A stretch of 64,000 nucleotides of DNA from Peterkaempfera bronchialis (GTDB lineage: Bacteria; Actinomycetota; Actinomycetes; Streptomycetales; Streptomycetaceae), in NCBI RefSeq assembly GCF_003258605.2, contig NZ_CP031264.1, forward strand, positions 7,026,213 to 7,090,212, given 5' to 3'. Each line of letters begins with the position of its first letter. Within the stretch, counting starts at the first letter, position 1. The position numbers were made by a program, and so were the translations under genes. The notes below the pieces were generated by a model. That model worked only from the letters and a program-made list of their open reading frames with translations, did no database searches and was not told the origin of the DNA. Of the stretch, positions 43,365 to 52,601 are shown piece after piece.

Positions 43365-43787
43365 TCAGTCGCCGAGGGCGCCGAGGGCGCCGAGGGCGGC
43401 GGCGTACTGCTCGTCGGTGACCGGCTCCAGCCAGGTGGTGCCGTCGCCGCTGCCATCACCGACCACGAGGGCGATGTGCGCCATGAGGTTGGCCTCGGTG
43501 GCACCGTGCCAGTGCTCCTCGCCGGGCGGGCACTTGAGGCTCTCGCCGGCGCTGACGCGCACCACCTTGCCGTCACGGGTGCCGACCAGGCCGACGCCGT
43601 CGGTGATGTACAGGACCTGGCCCAATGCGTGGGAGTGCCAGTTGGTGCGGGCTCCGGGGGTGAAACGCACCAGGCCGGCCGCGAGACGGGCGGGCTCGGT
43701 GGGGGCCTCGATCACGTTGAGGTAGACGTCGCCGGTGAAGCGCTCGGCCTGGGCCTTGACAGTGGGGGTGGACGTGATGTGCTCCAT
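43365..43787 (-). CDS. Cupin-domain protein
   Basis: A 140-residue single cupin. Metal ligands appear in motif 1 (GARTNWHSHALGQVLYITDG) and motif 2 (PPGEEHWHGATEANLMAHIAL). It resembles the QdoI/carboxymuconolactone-associated cupins of unknown substrate. AAGGAA precedes the ATG. It is followed downstream by nothing co-directional, and an SDR remnant lies just upstream, so a once larger oxidoreductase operon is likely. Confidence 0.87.
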   Translation of the reverse strand: MEHITSTPTVKAQAERFTGDVYLNVIEAPTEPARLAAGLVRFTPGARTNWHSHALGQVLYITDGVGLVGTRDGKVVRVSAGESLKCPPGEEHWHGATEANLMAHIALVVGDGSGDGTTWLEPVTDEQYAAALGALGALGD

Positions 43788-43844
43788 GGCTCTTTTCCTT
43801 GATCGTCTAGTGGTGCGCGGTCGCTCAGCCGGTGGTGCTGCCGC

Positions 43845-44060
43845 TCAGGCGGCGTCGTCGTGGGCGAGGTCGGCGCCCAGCTCGCGCGAGGCTTCGGCCT
43901 GTGCCATCAGTTCCTTGGCCTTGGCGGTGACGGGAGCGATGGCATCGGCTCCGGCGACGAAGCGGGCCGGGGGCTGCTCCTGGCCCGCGCTGGTCAGCAG
44001 GGCGGCGGCGAGCTTGGCAGGGTCACCGGCTTGCTGCGGGCCGGCCAGGACCACCGAGAG
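43845..44060 (-). pseudogene. SDR C-terminal remnant
   Basis: The frame reads GPQQAGDPAKLAAALLTSAG then PPARFVAGADA and KAKELMAQAEASREL, the C-terminal quarter of a common actinobacterial SDR that is normally divergent from an XRE regulator. The nucleotide-binding and catalytic parts are absent. The XRE regulator is intact next door, so the SDR lost its 5' three quarters. Confidence 0.65.
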
Positions 44061-44232
44061 GCGGGGGCGGCTTTCCAGCAGCCGCCACAGCCAGGATCCC
44101 CGGTGGTTCCCGGGGCCCTCAACCGCTGCCGATATCCATGAAACCGAAGGTCAGCGAGGTGGGGAAGGGTCTGCCATTACAGGTACTGACAGGACCCCCC
44201 ACCCGTGCGCCGTCCGGCCTAGCCTGGAATGC

Positions 44233-45129
44233 GTGAGTACCGAGAGCGACATCCGCGCCTTCCTGGCCTCCCGCCGTGCCAAGATCACCCCGCAGCAGGC
44301 CGGACTGCCCGCCTATGGCGGCAACCGGCGCGTACCCGGCCTCCGCCGCGAAGAAGTCGCCCTGCTCGCCGGCGTCAGCATCGACTACTACGTCCGCCTG
44401 GAACGCGGCCACCTCGCCGGAGCCTCGGAGGAAGTCCTCGACGCCGTCGCGAACGCCCTCCAACTGGACGACGCCGAACGCGCCCACCTGAGCGACCTGG
44501 CCCGCGCCGCCGCCAAACGTCCCGCCCGCCGCACCAAGCGCGCCCACGGACCGCTCCCCGACAGCATCCTGCGCGTCCTGGAGTCCATGACCGACTCACC
44601 GGCCTTCATCCGCAACGGCCGCCTGGACATCCTCGCCGCCAACCCCCTCGGCCAGGCCCTGTACGCACCCCTGTACGCCGACGACGCCCCGCGTCCGGTC
44701 AACATCGCCCGCTTCCAGTTCCTGCACCCCGGCGGCCGGGACTTCTTCCCCGACTGGGACGAGTCCCTGAACACCACCGTCTCCCTGCTGCGCACCGAAG
44801 CCGGACGCGCCCCCCACGACAGCGGCCTCACCGGGCTGATCGGCGAGCTCGTCACCCGCAGCGAGGACTTCCGCACCGCCTGGGCCAAGCACAACGTGCG
44901 CCTGCACCACACCGGCCGCAAGTCCTTCCGCCACCCCGCCGTCGGCGTCCTCGCCCTGGACTTCGACGCCATGGAACTGCCCGCACAGCCCGGCCTGACC
45001 CTCACCGCGTACACCGCCGCGCCCGGCACCACCGAGCACGACGCCCTGCAACTCCTCGCCAGCTGGGCCGCCACCGAGAACACCTCGCCCGACAGCAGCC
45101 CCGACCCCGCCGACCGGCAGAACCGGTGA
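44233..45129 (+). CDS. XRE-family regulator with MmyB-like ligand domain
   Basis: A 298-residue regulator. An N-terminal XRE helix-turn-helix (RREEVALLAGVSIDYYVRLERGHL, residues ~38-61) is followed by the MmyB-type PAS-like domain (ILAANPLGQALYAPLYAD, and RFQFLHPGGRDFFPDWD). Such proteins usually control an adjacent divergent SDR through a fatty-acid-like ligand; here that SDR is reduced to a fragment. Start GTG 44233 (MSTESDIRAFL). Confidence 0.9.
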   Translation: MSTESDIRAFLASRRAKITPQQAGLPAYGGNRRVPGLRREEVALLAGVSIDYYVRLERGHLAGASEEVLDAVANALQLDDAERAHLSDLARAAAKRPARRTKRAHGPLPDSILRVLESMTDSPAFIRNGRLDILAANPLGQALYAPLYADDAPRPVNIARFQFLHPGGRDFFPDWDESLNTTVSLLRTEAGRAPHDSGLTGLIGELVTRSEDFRTAWAKHNVRLHHTGRKSFRHPAVGVLALDFDAMELPAQPGLTLTAYTAAPGTTEHDALQLLASWAATENTSPDSSPDPADRQNR

Positions 45130-45349
45130 ACACGGTGCTGCGATCACCCAGCGCCCGACGATTCTCGTCAATGACCGGTTGCGAGAGTCGTTTCCGCAGG
45201 TCGCCGCTGGCGGAAGTCCTTTCCCGCCGTCCCGGATCGCCCCAACGCGCAGCCAGCGCTACCGAGGCGACCGGCCAACTGCCACACAGCGTCGCGGCGC
45301 CGCCCGGCCCGGGCGACGGAGCTGCCGCTGGGCTTGCTTCTGCCGACGG

Positions 45350-47164
45350 CTACTGAGGTCGTGTCATCGCGGCGACAGGGGCGCTCGCGCAGCCCAGCGA
45401 CCCTGCTGCCCAGTCGGCTGATGGCTGGTCGCCAGGGTCATCGTGGTGTCCGGTCGCCGACGGGAGGGTCACACCGGGCCAGGCGGTGAGGCGTTGTCGG
45501 ACCAGAGGCGCGATGCGGCGCAGGACGGCGCTGTGGGACGTCGCGGTGAGGCGCACGAGGTAGCGGCCCTGTTGGACGTAGACGACGCGCAGCGACCCCT
45601 CCGGGGTGGACTCGAACAGCTCCAGGCTGTGCGGGTCGAGCCAGGTCACCGGCTCGATGCTGACCTGGTGCTGTGCACACTCCTTGGCCCGGAGCAGGTC
45701 ATGGGCTGCCGCCGCGGTGGGTGCCACCCAGTCCAGGGACAGCGTCAGTGAGATGCCGCGTTCGGCGGGCGGCAGGAAGTCGCACTGCGACGGGGCGGTG
45801 AGCCCGGCGTCGGACAGGGTCCGGCGTCGGGGGATCGGGACGTATCCGGGGGCGAGGAATGTCAGGTCCTGCTCGGTCAGGGCGGTGCAGGCGTTGGGCC
45901 AGGCGGCAGCCGGCGGTACGACGCCGGCGGCCTGGTCGGAGGCCGGGCGCTGCCGCACGCGGTAGGCGGTGAGCCGGGCGTTCTCGTCGCCCTCAAGGGC
46001 GGTCTGGACGTACACCAGCCCTGCTGCCGCTCCGATCACGCGCGAGTCCGTGGCGGTGGTGGGCAGCGGCAGCAGTCGCCGGGTGCCGGTGCGCGCGTCG
46101 ACGGTGAGGACGAAGGCCGGCAGTGGCCAACCGATCCAGGTGCTGTAGAGCACGCCGTCGGCGGCGGCGAGATGGGACCCCTCCACCGACCACACATCCA
46201 CGCCCCCGGCCGTCCAACGCGGCCTGCCGGTGGACCGGTCCAGGGCGTGCAGCCGGGTGTGGCCCCCCTGGTCGGTGGCGGACTCGTACAGCAGGGTGTC
46301 GGCGGTGAAGCCCATGGCCCACAGGGACTCCGGGATTCGGGCGATCATCCTGCCCTGGGCGGAGTAGAGCCGGAAGCTGTCGGCCTCGGTGACGGCGACG
46401 GTGCCGTCGGCGACGGCTATCGGGGTCGGAGGCCGCTCCTCCTTCCCGGGGGGTGCCAGGTCGTCGCTCCACAGCAGTCCGCTCACCGGGTCGATGCTCC
46501 TGATCCGCGCCGCTCCTCGGCAGAGGGTCGTCACCAGCAGGGCGTCCAGGCTCTCGGAGGTCGCCAGCTGGCAGCCCTCGCGCGCCGTGGCCCTCCAGCG
46601 CGTCAGCCCACTGGACAGGTCCAGGGACTCCAGTCGGGTCGGTGTCCCGCGCAGCACGAGGACACCGCGGCGGGTGACGGCCAGGTGGGTACCCAGGACG
46701 TCCGGCTCCCGGTCCGCCGGCCACTGCCGGCGCCACAACTGCTGCCCCGTGTCGACCGAGTACGCCGTGACGACGTCAGCACCTGGGGCGTAGCCGACTC
46801 CCCGGGCGACGACCAGGGTTCTTTCCGCCACTCCCAGGTATGCGTGTACTGACCTGGCGGCGGGGTCGGGGGGAATGCGCGCACGTTCACGGCCGCTTGC
46901 CGGGTCCAGCAGGACCAGGCCTCGCGCCCTGTCCCTGTCGGGTACCACCACGACCGCGTCGGACACCAGGAAGCCGCCCCCGTCCAGACTCGGATCGGGT
47001 GCGTCCGCTGCTCGGGACCAGACGGCGGTGAGTACCGGCACCTGGGGGATGGCGTCGTGCGGCTCAGGGTGTGTGTCCGTGGCCAGCAGGAGCACCACTG
47101 CTGCCGCCACCGCGATCTGACGCAGCCTCAGCACGACGGGTCCAGTTGCCGCAGGGCCTTGCAT
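45350..47164 (-). CDS. Exported PQQ-type beta-propeller protein
   Basis: A 604-residue protein. An N-terminal hydrophobic segment (LRQIAVAAAVVLLLA) suggests export or anchoring. A long beta-propeller of PQQ-like repeats follows (VDTGQQLWRRQW, DLSSGLTRWRAT, DPVSGLLWSDDL, DRSTGRPRWTAG, with recurring GxxxW closures). The last ~170 residues form a separate domain containing CTALTEQDL and QCDFLPPAERG. No catalytic residues are seen, so a structural or sensing role at the envelope is likely. Its start overlaps the upstream membrane gene by 37 bp; a GTG at 47134 is an alternative. Confidence 0.78.
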   Translation of the reverse strand: MQGPAATGPVVLRLRQIAVAAAVVLLLATDTHPEPHDAIPQVPVLTAVWSRAADAPDPSLDGGGFLVSDAVVVVPDRDRARGLVLLDPASGRERARIPPDPAARSVHAYLGVAERTLVVARGVGYAPGADVVTAYSVDTGQQLWRRQWPADREPDVLGTHLAVTRRGVLVLRGTPTRLESLDLSSGLTRWRATAREGCQLATSESLDALLVTTLCRGAARIRSIDPVSGLLWSDDLAPPGKEERPPTPIAVADGTVAVTEADSFRLYSAQGRMIARIPESLWAMGFTADTLLYESATDQGGHTRLHALDRSTGRPRWTAGGVDVWSVEGSHLAAADGVLYSTWIGWPLPAFVLTVDARTGTRRLLPLPTTATDSRVIGAAAGLVYVQTALEGDENARLTAYRVRQRPASDQAAGVVPPAAAWPNACTALTEQDLTFLAPGYVPIPRRRTLSDAGLTAPSQCDFLPPAERGISLTLSLDWVAPTAAAAHDLLRAKECAQHQVSIEPVTWLDPHSLELFESTPEGSLRVVYVQQGRYLVRLTATSHSAVLRRIAPLVRQRLTAWPGVTLPSATGHHDDPGDQPSADWAAGSLGCASAPVAAMTRPQ

Positions 47165-48177
47165 CGCTGAGGGCCTGTGGCGACCACCCAGGCACCCGCC
47201 GAGCGCACGTACACCCGGGCGTAGCGCTGCGGTTTCCGTGGCAGCCCGGTGACGCGGAACAGGCCTCCGTCCTGCGGCGCCAGAGTGAGCGTCTGCGCCT
47301 TTCCGTCGGCCGAGACCGTCACCTGCAGATCGAACGCATAGCTCGCCTGACGTGCCGTGAACGACATCACCACGGTGGTCTGCTCACCACGGGCGAGATC
47401 GATCTGCTTCTGCCGGAAGTACGCCTTGCTGCCGCCCCCCGCCGAGAACCCGGGCCGCGGCGCGTCCATGTCGGCACTGAGCGCGACGGTGCCCACCTCG
47501 CCCGCCGTGGTGGGTGCGAAGTAGGCGCCGGTCAGAGGGGATCCGGAAGCGCGCACCCGCGGCACGATGTCGACGATCCGCACACTGCCGCGAGCCCCCT
47601 CCAGCACCACGGTGACGTCCAGGCGCCCCGCCCCGGCCCCTTTGTGTGCCCGCACCACCTGCCCGAACTGCTCCTCGGATGCGCCGGGCAGCAGCGCGGC
47701 CCGCTCCCCGGGAGCGGTCACCGGAGTCTCGAGCGCAAGGGGCCCCTCCTCCGTCCGCACCATGATCACGTGCAGCGGGGGCTCTCCCGTCAGGCTGCGC
47801 AGCGCGTCGGGCCCTGTCGCTCCCCACCAGCCGGTGAATATTCCGCCCAGGACGGCCGCGACAACGGCGGCTGCCACCCCGGCCAGCCACGCCCGCCACT
47901 GCCGGCCGGCGGGTGCCGCTTCCGGCGCTCCGTTCCCGACAGGATCGGCCGCAGGAGCGTCGGCGTCGGCCGCGTCGGCCTGCGGGACCGGCTCAGCGCC
48001 GGGCCGAACGGGCGTTTCCTCTGTGGCAGGGGAGGTCGTCCCGGTGTCCTCGGCGGCGTCCTCGGCCTGATTCCTTCTTCGCCCGCCTGCCGTGCTCGGC
48101 TCGCGGTCCCCCTCCGTTCGCGCGTCGGCCGCCCCCGAAGAATCGGCCGCTTCCGGAGAAGTCGTTGCGTCGCCCAT
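47128..48177 (-). CDS. Single-pass membrane protein of unknown function
   Basis: A 349-residue protein. The first ~90 residues are acidic and low-complexity (rich in Ala, Glu, Asp, Pro). A transmembrane helix (WLAGVAAAVVAAVLGGIFTGW, residues ~94-114) is followed by an extracytoplasmic beta-rich domain with HVIMVRTEEGPLALETP and RVYVRSAGAW. The C-terminus contains two Cys (QRCKALRQLDPSC) that could form a disulfide. It is co-transcribed with the beta-propeller gene; no family recognised. Confidence 0.7.
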   Translation of the reverse strand: MGDATTSPEAADSSGAADARTEGDREPSTAGGRRRNQAEDAAEDTGTTSPATEETPVRPGAEPVPQADAADADAPAADPVGNGAPEAAPAGRQWRAWLAGVAAAVVAAVLGGIFTGWWGATGPDALRSLTGEPPLHVIMVRTEEGPLALETPVTAPGERAALLPGASEEQFGQVVRAHKGAGAGRLDVTVVLEGARGSVRIVDIVPRVRASGSPLTGAYFAPTTAGEVGTVALSADMDAPRPGFSAGGGSKAYFRQKQIDLARGEQTTVVMSFTARQASYAFDLQVTVSADGKAQTLTLAPQDGGLFRVTGLPRKPQRYARVYVRSAGAWVVATGPQRCKALRQLDPSC

Positions 48178-48514
48178 CGTTGCCCCCCGGCAATTCGCCT
48201 GCCCGACCTCGCGAGACGAATCTTCCCATAGCCGCCGGGTTTGGTAGCTGATAAACGGAATGTATCTCGGGGCTGGGCCCCAGGATTTTGCCATTCGCCG
48301 ACGGTGCTGGAGGAGCTTGCACGCCGACCGGGGAGCGGCACCTACGGCGCGGTCCGGCCGACGGGGTGGCGGCGGTGGCTGCCGCACAGCGTGGGCCGAC
48401 CCCTCGCCATGGGGAACCCCCACCGCTGCTGAAGGAACTCCAGCAGCGGCGAGGGCACCGCAGCGGTCGCGAAGAAGACGCCCAGGACTTCCCCCGCCGC
48501 AACGAAAGACTTCG
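48178..48514. other. 337-bp intergenic region
   Basis: No supported gene. It contains the upstream region of the membrane-protein gene (an AATTCG/ATAAACGG AT-richer stretch near 48185-48265). A weakly related string of short frames on both strands was not convincing. Confidence 0.4.
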
Positions 48515-49213
48515 CTACCGGCCGAGCGCGGTCACGAGCCGCCGTGCCACGGCAGCTGCGGAGCCAGGGTTCTGACCGGAGATCAGGTTCCGGTCGGTGA
48601 CCGTGAACTCGCTCCACGGCGTGCCGGCGGCGAAGTCCGCGCCTTCGGCCCGCAGCCTCGACTCCAGGGTGAACGGTGCGGCGTCACCGGGACCGCCCTG
48701 GGACTCCTCCTCGTCGGTGTACCCGGTCATCCGGTACCCAGCGAAGATCCACCCGTCCTCCGAACGGGCCGAGAGCAGCCCGACCGTCCCATGGCAGACG
48801 GTCGCGACCGGCGCCGTCCGCGCCTGCAGCGCGCCCAGAATCCGGCCCAGGTCCGGATCGTCGTACAGGTCCTCCATCGGCCCCGTGCCGCCCGGTACGA
48901 ACACCGCGTCGATCGTGTCCGGGTCGACCCCGGCGAACGGCTGCGGGTGCGCGACCCGGTCAGCAAGCCCGGCGAGCTCGGTGCGCAGCTCGGCGGTGCG
49001 TCCGGCCGATCCGGTCATCGACTCGTCCAGGCTGTACTCCTGCAACGGCGCGGACACGCCGCCAGGGGTGGCCAGCACGATGCCGATTCCCGCCGCCGTG
49101 AGGATCCGGTACGGCTCGATGAGCTCCTCGGCCCAGAAGCCCGCCGGAAGCGTGCTGCCGTCCTTCATGGTCCACTTCTCCGCGCCGGTCAGCGCGATCA
49201 GCACCGTGGTCAT
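48515..49213 (-). CDS. DJ-1/PfpI-family glutamine-amidotransferase-like protein
   Basis: A 232-residue class-1 glutamine-amidotransferase fold. The nucleophile elbow VATVCHGTVGLL holds the Cys and an adjacent His, and FVPGGTGPMEDL is the oxyanion region. It resembles Hsp31-type or protease I-like family members acting in carbonyl stress or as uncharacterised hydrolases. GAGGGAGT precedes the ATG. It diverges from a LysR regulator over 115 bp, so it is the probable target of that regulator. Confidence 0.88.
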   Translation of the reverse strand: MTTVLIALTGAEKWTMKDGSTLPAGFWAEELIEPYRILTAAGIGIVLATPGGVSAPLQEYSLDESMTGSAGRTAELRTELAGLADRVAHPQPFAGVDPDTIDAVFVPGGTGPMEDLYDDPDLGRILGALQARTAPVATVCHGTVGLLSARSEDGWIFAGYRMTGYTDEEESQGGPGDAAPFTLESRLRAEGADFAAGTPWSEFTVTDRNLISGQNPGSAAAVARRLVTALGR

Positions 49214-49328
49214 CGTGGTACTCCCTCAGTATCCGCGGACGGCGTTCCCGTCCGCCGTGATCCAGTGTGGAAGCACCGTGACCTGCGGGTCCAAGACCAA
49301 TCCGGGCTCACGGTGATACCGTTCCGGC

Positions 49329-50237
49329 ATGGTCCGGCGAGCCCGTCATCTTGATCCGAGTGCCGAACTCGACCTGCGCAAGCTCCGCTATTTCCTCGCC
49401 GTGGCGCACCACCTGAATTTCAGCCGCGCGGCGGAGGAACTCCTCGTGGCGCAGCCGGCGCTCAGCAGGGCGGTCCGGGCCCTGGAAGCGGATCTCGGCG
49501 TGACGCTCTTCGAGCGGGACCATCACAAGGTCACGCTGACCCCGCCGGGCACGGCCCTGGTGCGCGAGGCGGACATGCTCCTCTCCCGAGCCGCTGCGGC
49601 CCGCCGCACCGTCCAGGCCGCCGGCCGCACCCCCCGCACTCTCACCATCGGCTTCCGCCCCGGCATCATCATCACCGACGTCGTGCAGCAGTTCACCAAG
49701 GCGTGCCCGGGAGCCGCGGTGAACGCCATCCGCATCGAATGGGACGAGCAGGAAGCCGCCGTTGCCGACGGCCGCGTCGACATCGCATGGATCCGGACCC
49801 CCATAGCCCATGGCGACCTGCTGATCACCCCGCTCTTCGACGATCCCGAAGTGGTCGCCCTCCCGGCCGCCCACCCGCTCACCGCGTACGACTCCGTCAG
49901 CCTGGCCGACCTGGCCAACCAGCCGATGCTGCGCTACGACGCCGCTCCCGAACACGAGATCGGGCGCCCGTCCGGGAAACGCGGGATCAGGACCATGGAG
50001 GAGAAGCTGGAGGCTGTCGCGCTGGGCCACGGCCTCGCCCTGGTGCCTGAGACAGCCGCCGCCTACTACCAGCGCCCCGACATCGCCTACCGACCCGTCC
50101 CCGGAGCCTCGCCCTATCAGGTCGCGCTGGCCACCACCTCCGACACGGCAAAGCGCCCGGAAGCACAGATCTTCATCAGCACCGCGGTCGCAGTGAACGC
50201 GCGGAATGCCGCGCAACGCGGTGGCGCGGCCCGATGA
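49329..50237 (+). CDS. LysR-family transcriptional regulator
   Basis: A 302-residue regulator. The winged helix is LRKLRYFLAVAHHLNFSRAAEELLVAQPALSRAVRALEADLG (residues ~16-57, quoted in two parts: LRKLRYFLAVAHHLNFS and RAAEELLVAQPALSRAV). It is followed by a substrate-binding-like domain (TIGFRPGIIITDVV, VDIAWIRTPI and LALVPETAA). Divergent from the DJ-1-like gene, it probably activates that gene on binding a small inducer. Confidence 0.9.
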   Translation: MVRRARHLDPSAELDLRKLRYFLAVAHHLNFSRAAEELLVAQPALSRAVRALEADLGVTLFERDHHKVTLTPPGTALVREADMLLSRAAAARRTVQAAGRTPRTLTIGFRPGIIITDVVQQFTKACPGAAVNAIRIEWDEQEAAVADGRVDIAWIRTPIAHGDLLITPLFDDPEVVALPAAHPLTAYDSVSLADLANQPMLRYDAAPEHEIGRPSGKRGIRTMEEKLEAVALGHGLALVPETAAAYYQRPDIAYRPVPGASPYQVALATTSDTAKRPEAQIFISTAVAVNARNAAQRGGAAR

Positions 50238-50644
50238 GAAGCAGCGCCGGACCCAGGCGCCACCGGGCGCCGGCGCAGCAACGAACGGAGAGACGGCGGC
50301 GCGCTACACAACGCGTCAGCGCAGAACTGCAGGAGGGAGCCGCCCCCGCCTGAGGGGGTCAACGGCCGTCCGGCCCGAGGCTCGGTCCCGGTCCGGCATA
50401 CCGGGCGCCCTCGTGGTCAAGGACCGCTGGCGGCAGGGAGAGCAGACCGGAGGAGACCCCGGCGGCTTCCAGTGCGCTGAAGAGCAGCGGGCCCGCTCGC
50501 CGCCCTGGAGAAGGCCGCCGCCGAGGCATGCCAGCGGGTCCCCGCCCGGCGACGCCCCCGGCCGCACCGCCCGCAGCAGGGCGTCGCCCTGCCGGGCCGC
50601 TTCGCTGCTGGAGCGGCCTGACCAAGCCCCTTCCATCCGTCGCG
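50238..50644. other. 407-bp intergenic region
   Basis: No convincing gene or repeat. Forward-strand frames after the LysR stop are Arg/Pro-rich shadows. The convergent LysR and VOC genes end on each side, so terminators would be expected, but I could not define a clean hairpin. Confidence 0.4.
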
Positions 50645-51067
50645 TCAGGTGTGGTCGCCCGGATCGTGCGCAGTACCGGCACGGCGTAGTTGGATCAAGT
50701 CCCAGCGGTTGCCGTACAGGTCGCGGAAGACCGCCACCGTGCCGTAGGGCTCGTGCCGCGGGGCCTCCTCGAACACGACCCCGGCCGCCCGCATGCGCTG
50801 GTAGTCCCGGTCGAACGCTTCGGTGTTCAGGAACCAGCCCACACGGCCTCCGGTCTGGTCCCCAATCCGGGCCTCCTGCTCACGGCCTGCGGCCCGGGCC
50901 AGGAGCACTGCGCTTTCACGCGCCCCAGGCGGGGCAACGACCACCCACCGCTTCTCCTCGCTGATGCGCGTGTCCTCCACGAGCTCGAACCCGAGGGACT
51001 CCACATAGAACGCGATGGCTTCGTCGTAGTCACGCACGACCACGGCCACCAGCCCGAGATGAGACAC
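50645..51067 (-). CDS. VOC-superfamily (glyoxalase/bleomycin-resistance-like) protein
   Basis: A 140-residue single-VOC protein with paired beta-alpha-beta units: HLGLVAVVVRDYDEAIAFYVESLGFE, then FDRDYQRMRAAGVVFEEAPRHEPYG and the closing FRDLYGNRWDLIQL. Metal ligands are H in HLGLV and E in FEEAP-like positions. The GTG start at 51067 (VSHLGLV) follows a GGAT. Substrate unknown. Confidence 0.85.
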   Translation of the reverse strand: MSHLGLVAVVVRDYDEAIAFYVESLGFELVEDTRISEEKRWVVVAPPGARESAVLLARAAGREQEARIGDQTGGRVGWFLNTEAFDRDYQRMRAAGVVFEEAPRHEPYGTVAVFRDLYGNRWDLIQLRRAGTAHDPGDHT

Positions 51068-51153
51068 CCGGTGATCCTGCCCGTCATCCGGCCCTCGGCG
51101 CCACCCGAAACCGGTCAACCTTCCCAGCCGCAGCACAGCGGGGGACCGATGCT

Positions 51154-51270
51154 ATGGACGTGCACCCCCTGCCGCCTCCGTGGATGTGGGCCTGCCCGAA
51201 GTGCACGGGTCTTTACACGGCGATGCGGCTGAGCCTGGTCTGGACCGCACGCCGTCCTTCGCACCGCTGC
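51154..51270 (+). pseudogene. Degenerate copy of the 118-aa Cys/His-rich gene
   Basis: The sequence encodes MDVHPLPPPWMWACPKCTGL then YTAMR, closely matching residues 5-33 of the gene at 33901. It lacks a short N-terminal stretch and then skips ~15 codons before a few more matching bases. The frame is lost after that. A truncated paralogue or recombination scar. Confidence 0.7.
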
Positions 51271-51479
51271 CGGCGTGCCCCAGGCCGTGCAGCTCGCCGG
51301 TCGGTGGCATCTGCGGCCAACCTCGGCGAGGCCGCCGAACGAACCGTTGCCCGCCACCGCAGCTGTCGGCGAGCCCGGGCACCGCAACCGGAAGCATCCC
51401 TCGCCGATCCGCCACTGGTCGAGGCAGCAGCGAGCCAGCCGTGGCCGACCGGTCACCGGTTCGCCGACTGCCGACCACA

Positions 51480-51739
51480 GCTGACGCTCGATCCAGCCTC
51501 AGCTCGGTAGGACCCACCACACGGTCAAACGCCTCGCCGAGACCACTACCCCAGAGGACATGTTCAACGGCCAGTGGCAGAACCGGCCCTCCCTCCTGGA
51601 CGCCAACAAGCCCTCCCCGGAAGACTGTTGGAACGAGGGGTGCATCAACACCCGGAAGCCGTGGGAGAAGATCGTCCCATTGGGCTACAACGCCAGCTCT
51701 CAGCGCGTCCGCGCCTACCCGCGGCAGAAACGCACGTGA
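51480..51739 (+). mobile_element. ISL3-family transposase remnant
   Basis: In the frame ending at the TGA at 51737-51739 one reads LGRTHHTVKRLAE, then NRPSLLDANKPSPEDCWNEG and PLGYNASSQRVRAYPRQKR. This matches the ISL3 pattern of an HTH (LGR.TVRRFA), NRPSILDPFKPYLHxRWNEGC and LGYxGSYQxVRRY. The DDE domain is missing and the first third is damaged. The insertion sits immediately before the truncated thiolase/OB gene and probably caused that truncation. Confidence 0.62.
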
Positions 51740-51806
51740 CCGCGGCCCGCCACCGCACCGCCGCCTCGCGCGCAGCCTCCCCGTGCGCACCCGCACACCG
51801 GACGGC

Positions 51807-52601
51807 GTGGTCCACGACTACGACGACCCGCGCCTGCTGCGCGAACGCGGCCTGCGGGCCTCCCTCGAACAGACCGGACCGGAGGTCACTCCGGATGTGG
51901 TCGCTGGTCTCGCTGACAGGGACGCTCGCGCGCTGAGCGCGGGACGGTCGCCTCGGCTGCCGACCTTCGGTGCCTCCGCTGTGCTCTTCGCGCTCGCTGA
52001 GATGGCCGGGTCCGGCACCCCTGGTACCCTGCTCGCCGCCGAACAGGCCACGATGACCATGGCCGCTGTCGGTGAGGACACCACCGGGCGCGCCACGGTG
52101 CGCCGTGTCGAACCCGAGGCGCGGCCCGTCCCCGCCACGCGCACCACCCCCGGGCTTCCCATTCCGATCTCGCTCGCCGCCTACGACCGCGCGTTCGAAC
52201 CCAAGGTCCGCTGGGAGGCCGCCAGATGCGGGGGCTGCGGGACCCTCGCCTACCCGCCCCGCCACCGCTGCCGCGGTTGCGGCGCCGAGGCCGGCTGGGG
52301 GACGTCCCCCCTGCCGCGCCGTGCGGAGGTCTACACCTGCGTCACCGTGCACGTCCCCGTCCCCGGTATGGCCTCCCCGTACGACCTGGCCCTGGTCCAG
52401 CTCGCGGACACCGACGTACGCGTCCTGGTCCGCACCACCGCGGCCGCCCCCGGCGACATCGGTATCGGCCGGACCGGCCGGATGACCCTGCGCCGGGTCG
52501 CGGTCCGCTCCGGAGTCCCCGACTACGGATACGCGTTCTGGCCCGACACCGAGGGCGGCGCAGCCCCGGGCCCCGACACCGTCAAGGAGGCCGCCCGATG
52601 A
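51807..52601 (+). CDS. N-terminally truncated thiolase-like/OB-fold (DUF35) protein
   Basis: About 264 residues. The first part (VHDYDDPRLLRERGLR, and PTFGASAVLFALAEMAGSGTPGTLL then AAEQATMTMAAV) is the end of an HMG-CoA-synthase/thiolase-like domain. The C-terminal part is a DUF35 zinc ribbon (CGGCGTLAYPPRHRCRGCG) plus OB-fold (VYTCVTVHVPVPGMASPYDLALVQLAD). Normal fused proteins are about twice as long, so the N-terminal catalytic half is lost at an ISL3 junction. The OB-fold part may still serve the adjacent thiolase. Start GTG 51807 is a guess. It overlaps the thiolase start by ATGA. Confidence 0.65.
   Translation: MVHDYDDPRLLRERGLRASLEQTGPEVTPDVVAGLADRDARALSAGRSPRLPTFGASAVLFALAEMAGSGTPGTLLAAEQATMTMAAVGEDTTGRATVRRVEPEARPVPATRTTPGLPIPISLAAYDRAFEPKVRWEAARCGGCGTLAYPPRHRCRGCGAEAGWGTSPLPRRAEVYTCVTVHVPVPGMASPYDLALVQLADTDVRVLVRTTAAAPGDIGIGRTGRMTLRRVAVRSGVPDYGYAFWPDTEGGAAPGPDTVKEAAR

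Noticed and set aside
47128..48514. A longer start for the membrane protein reaching into the upstream gap.
   Set aside because: The upstream in-frame extension is Arg/Pro-rich with no ribosome site; the ATG at 48177 is preceded by a G-rich stretch and starts a sensible acidic N-terminus.
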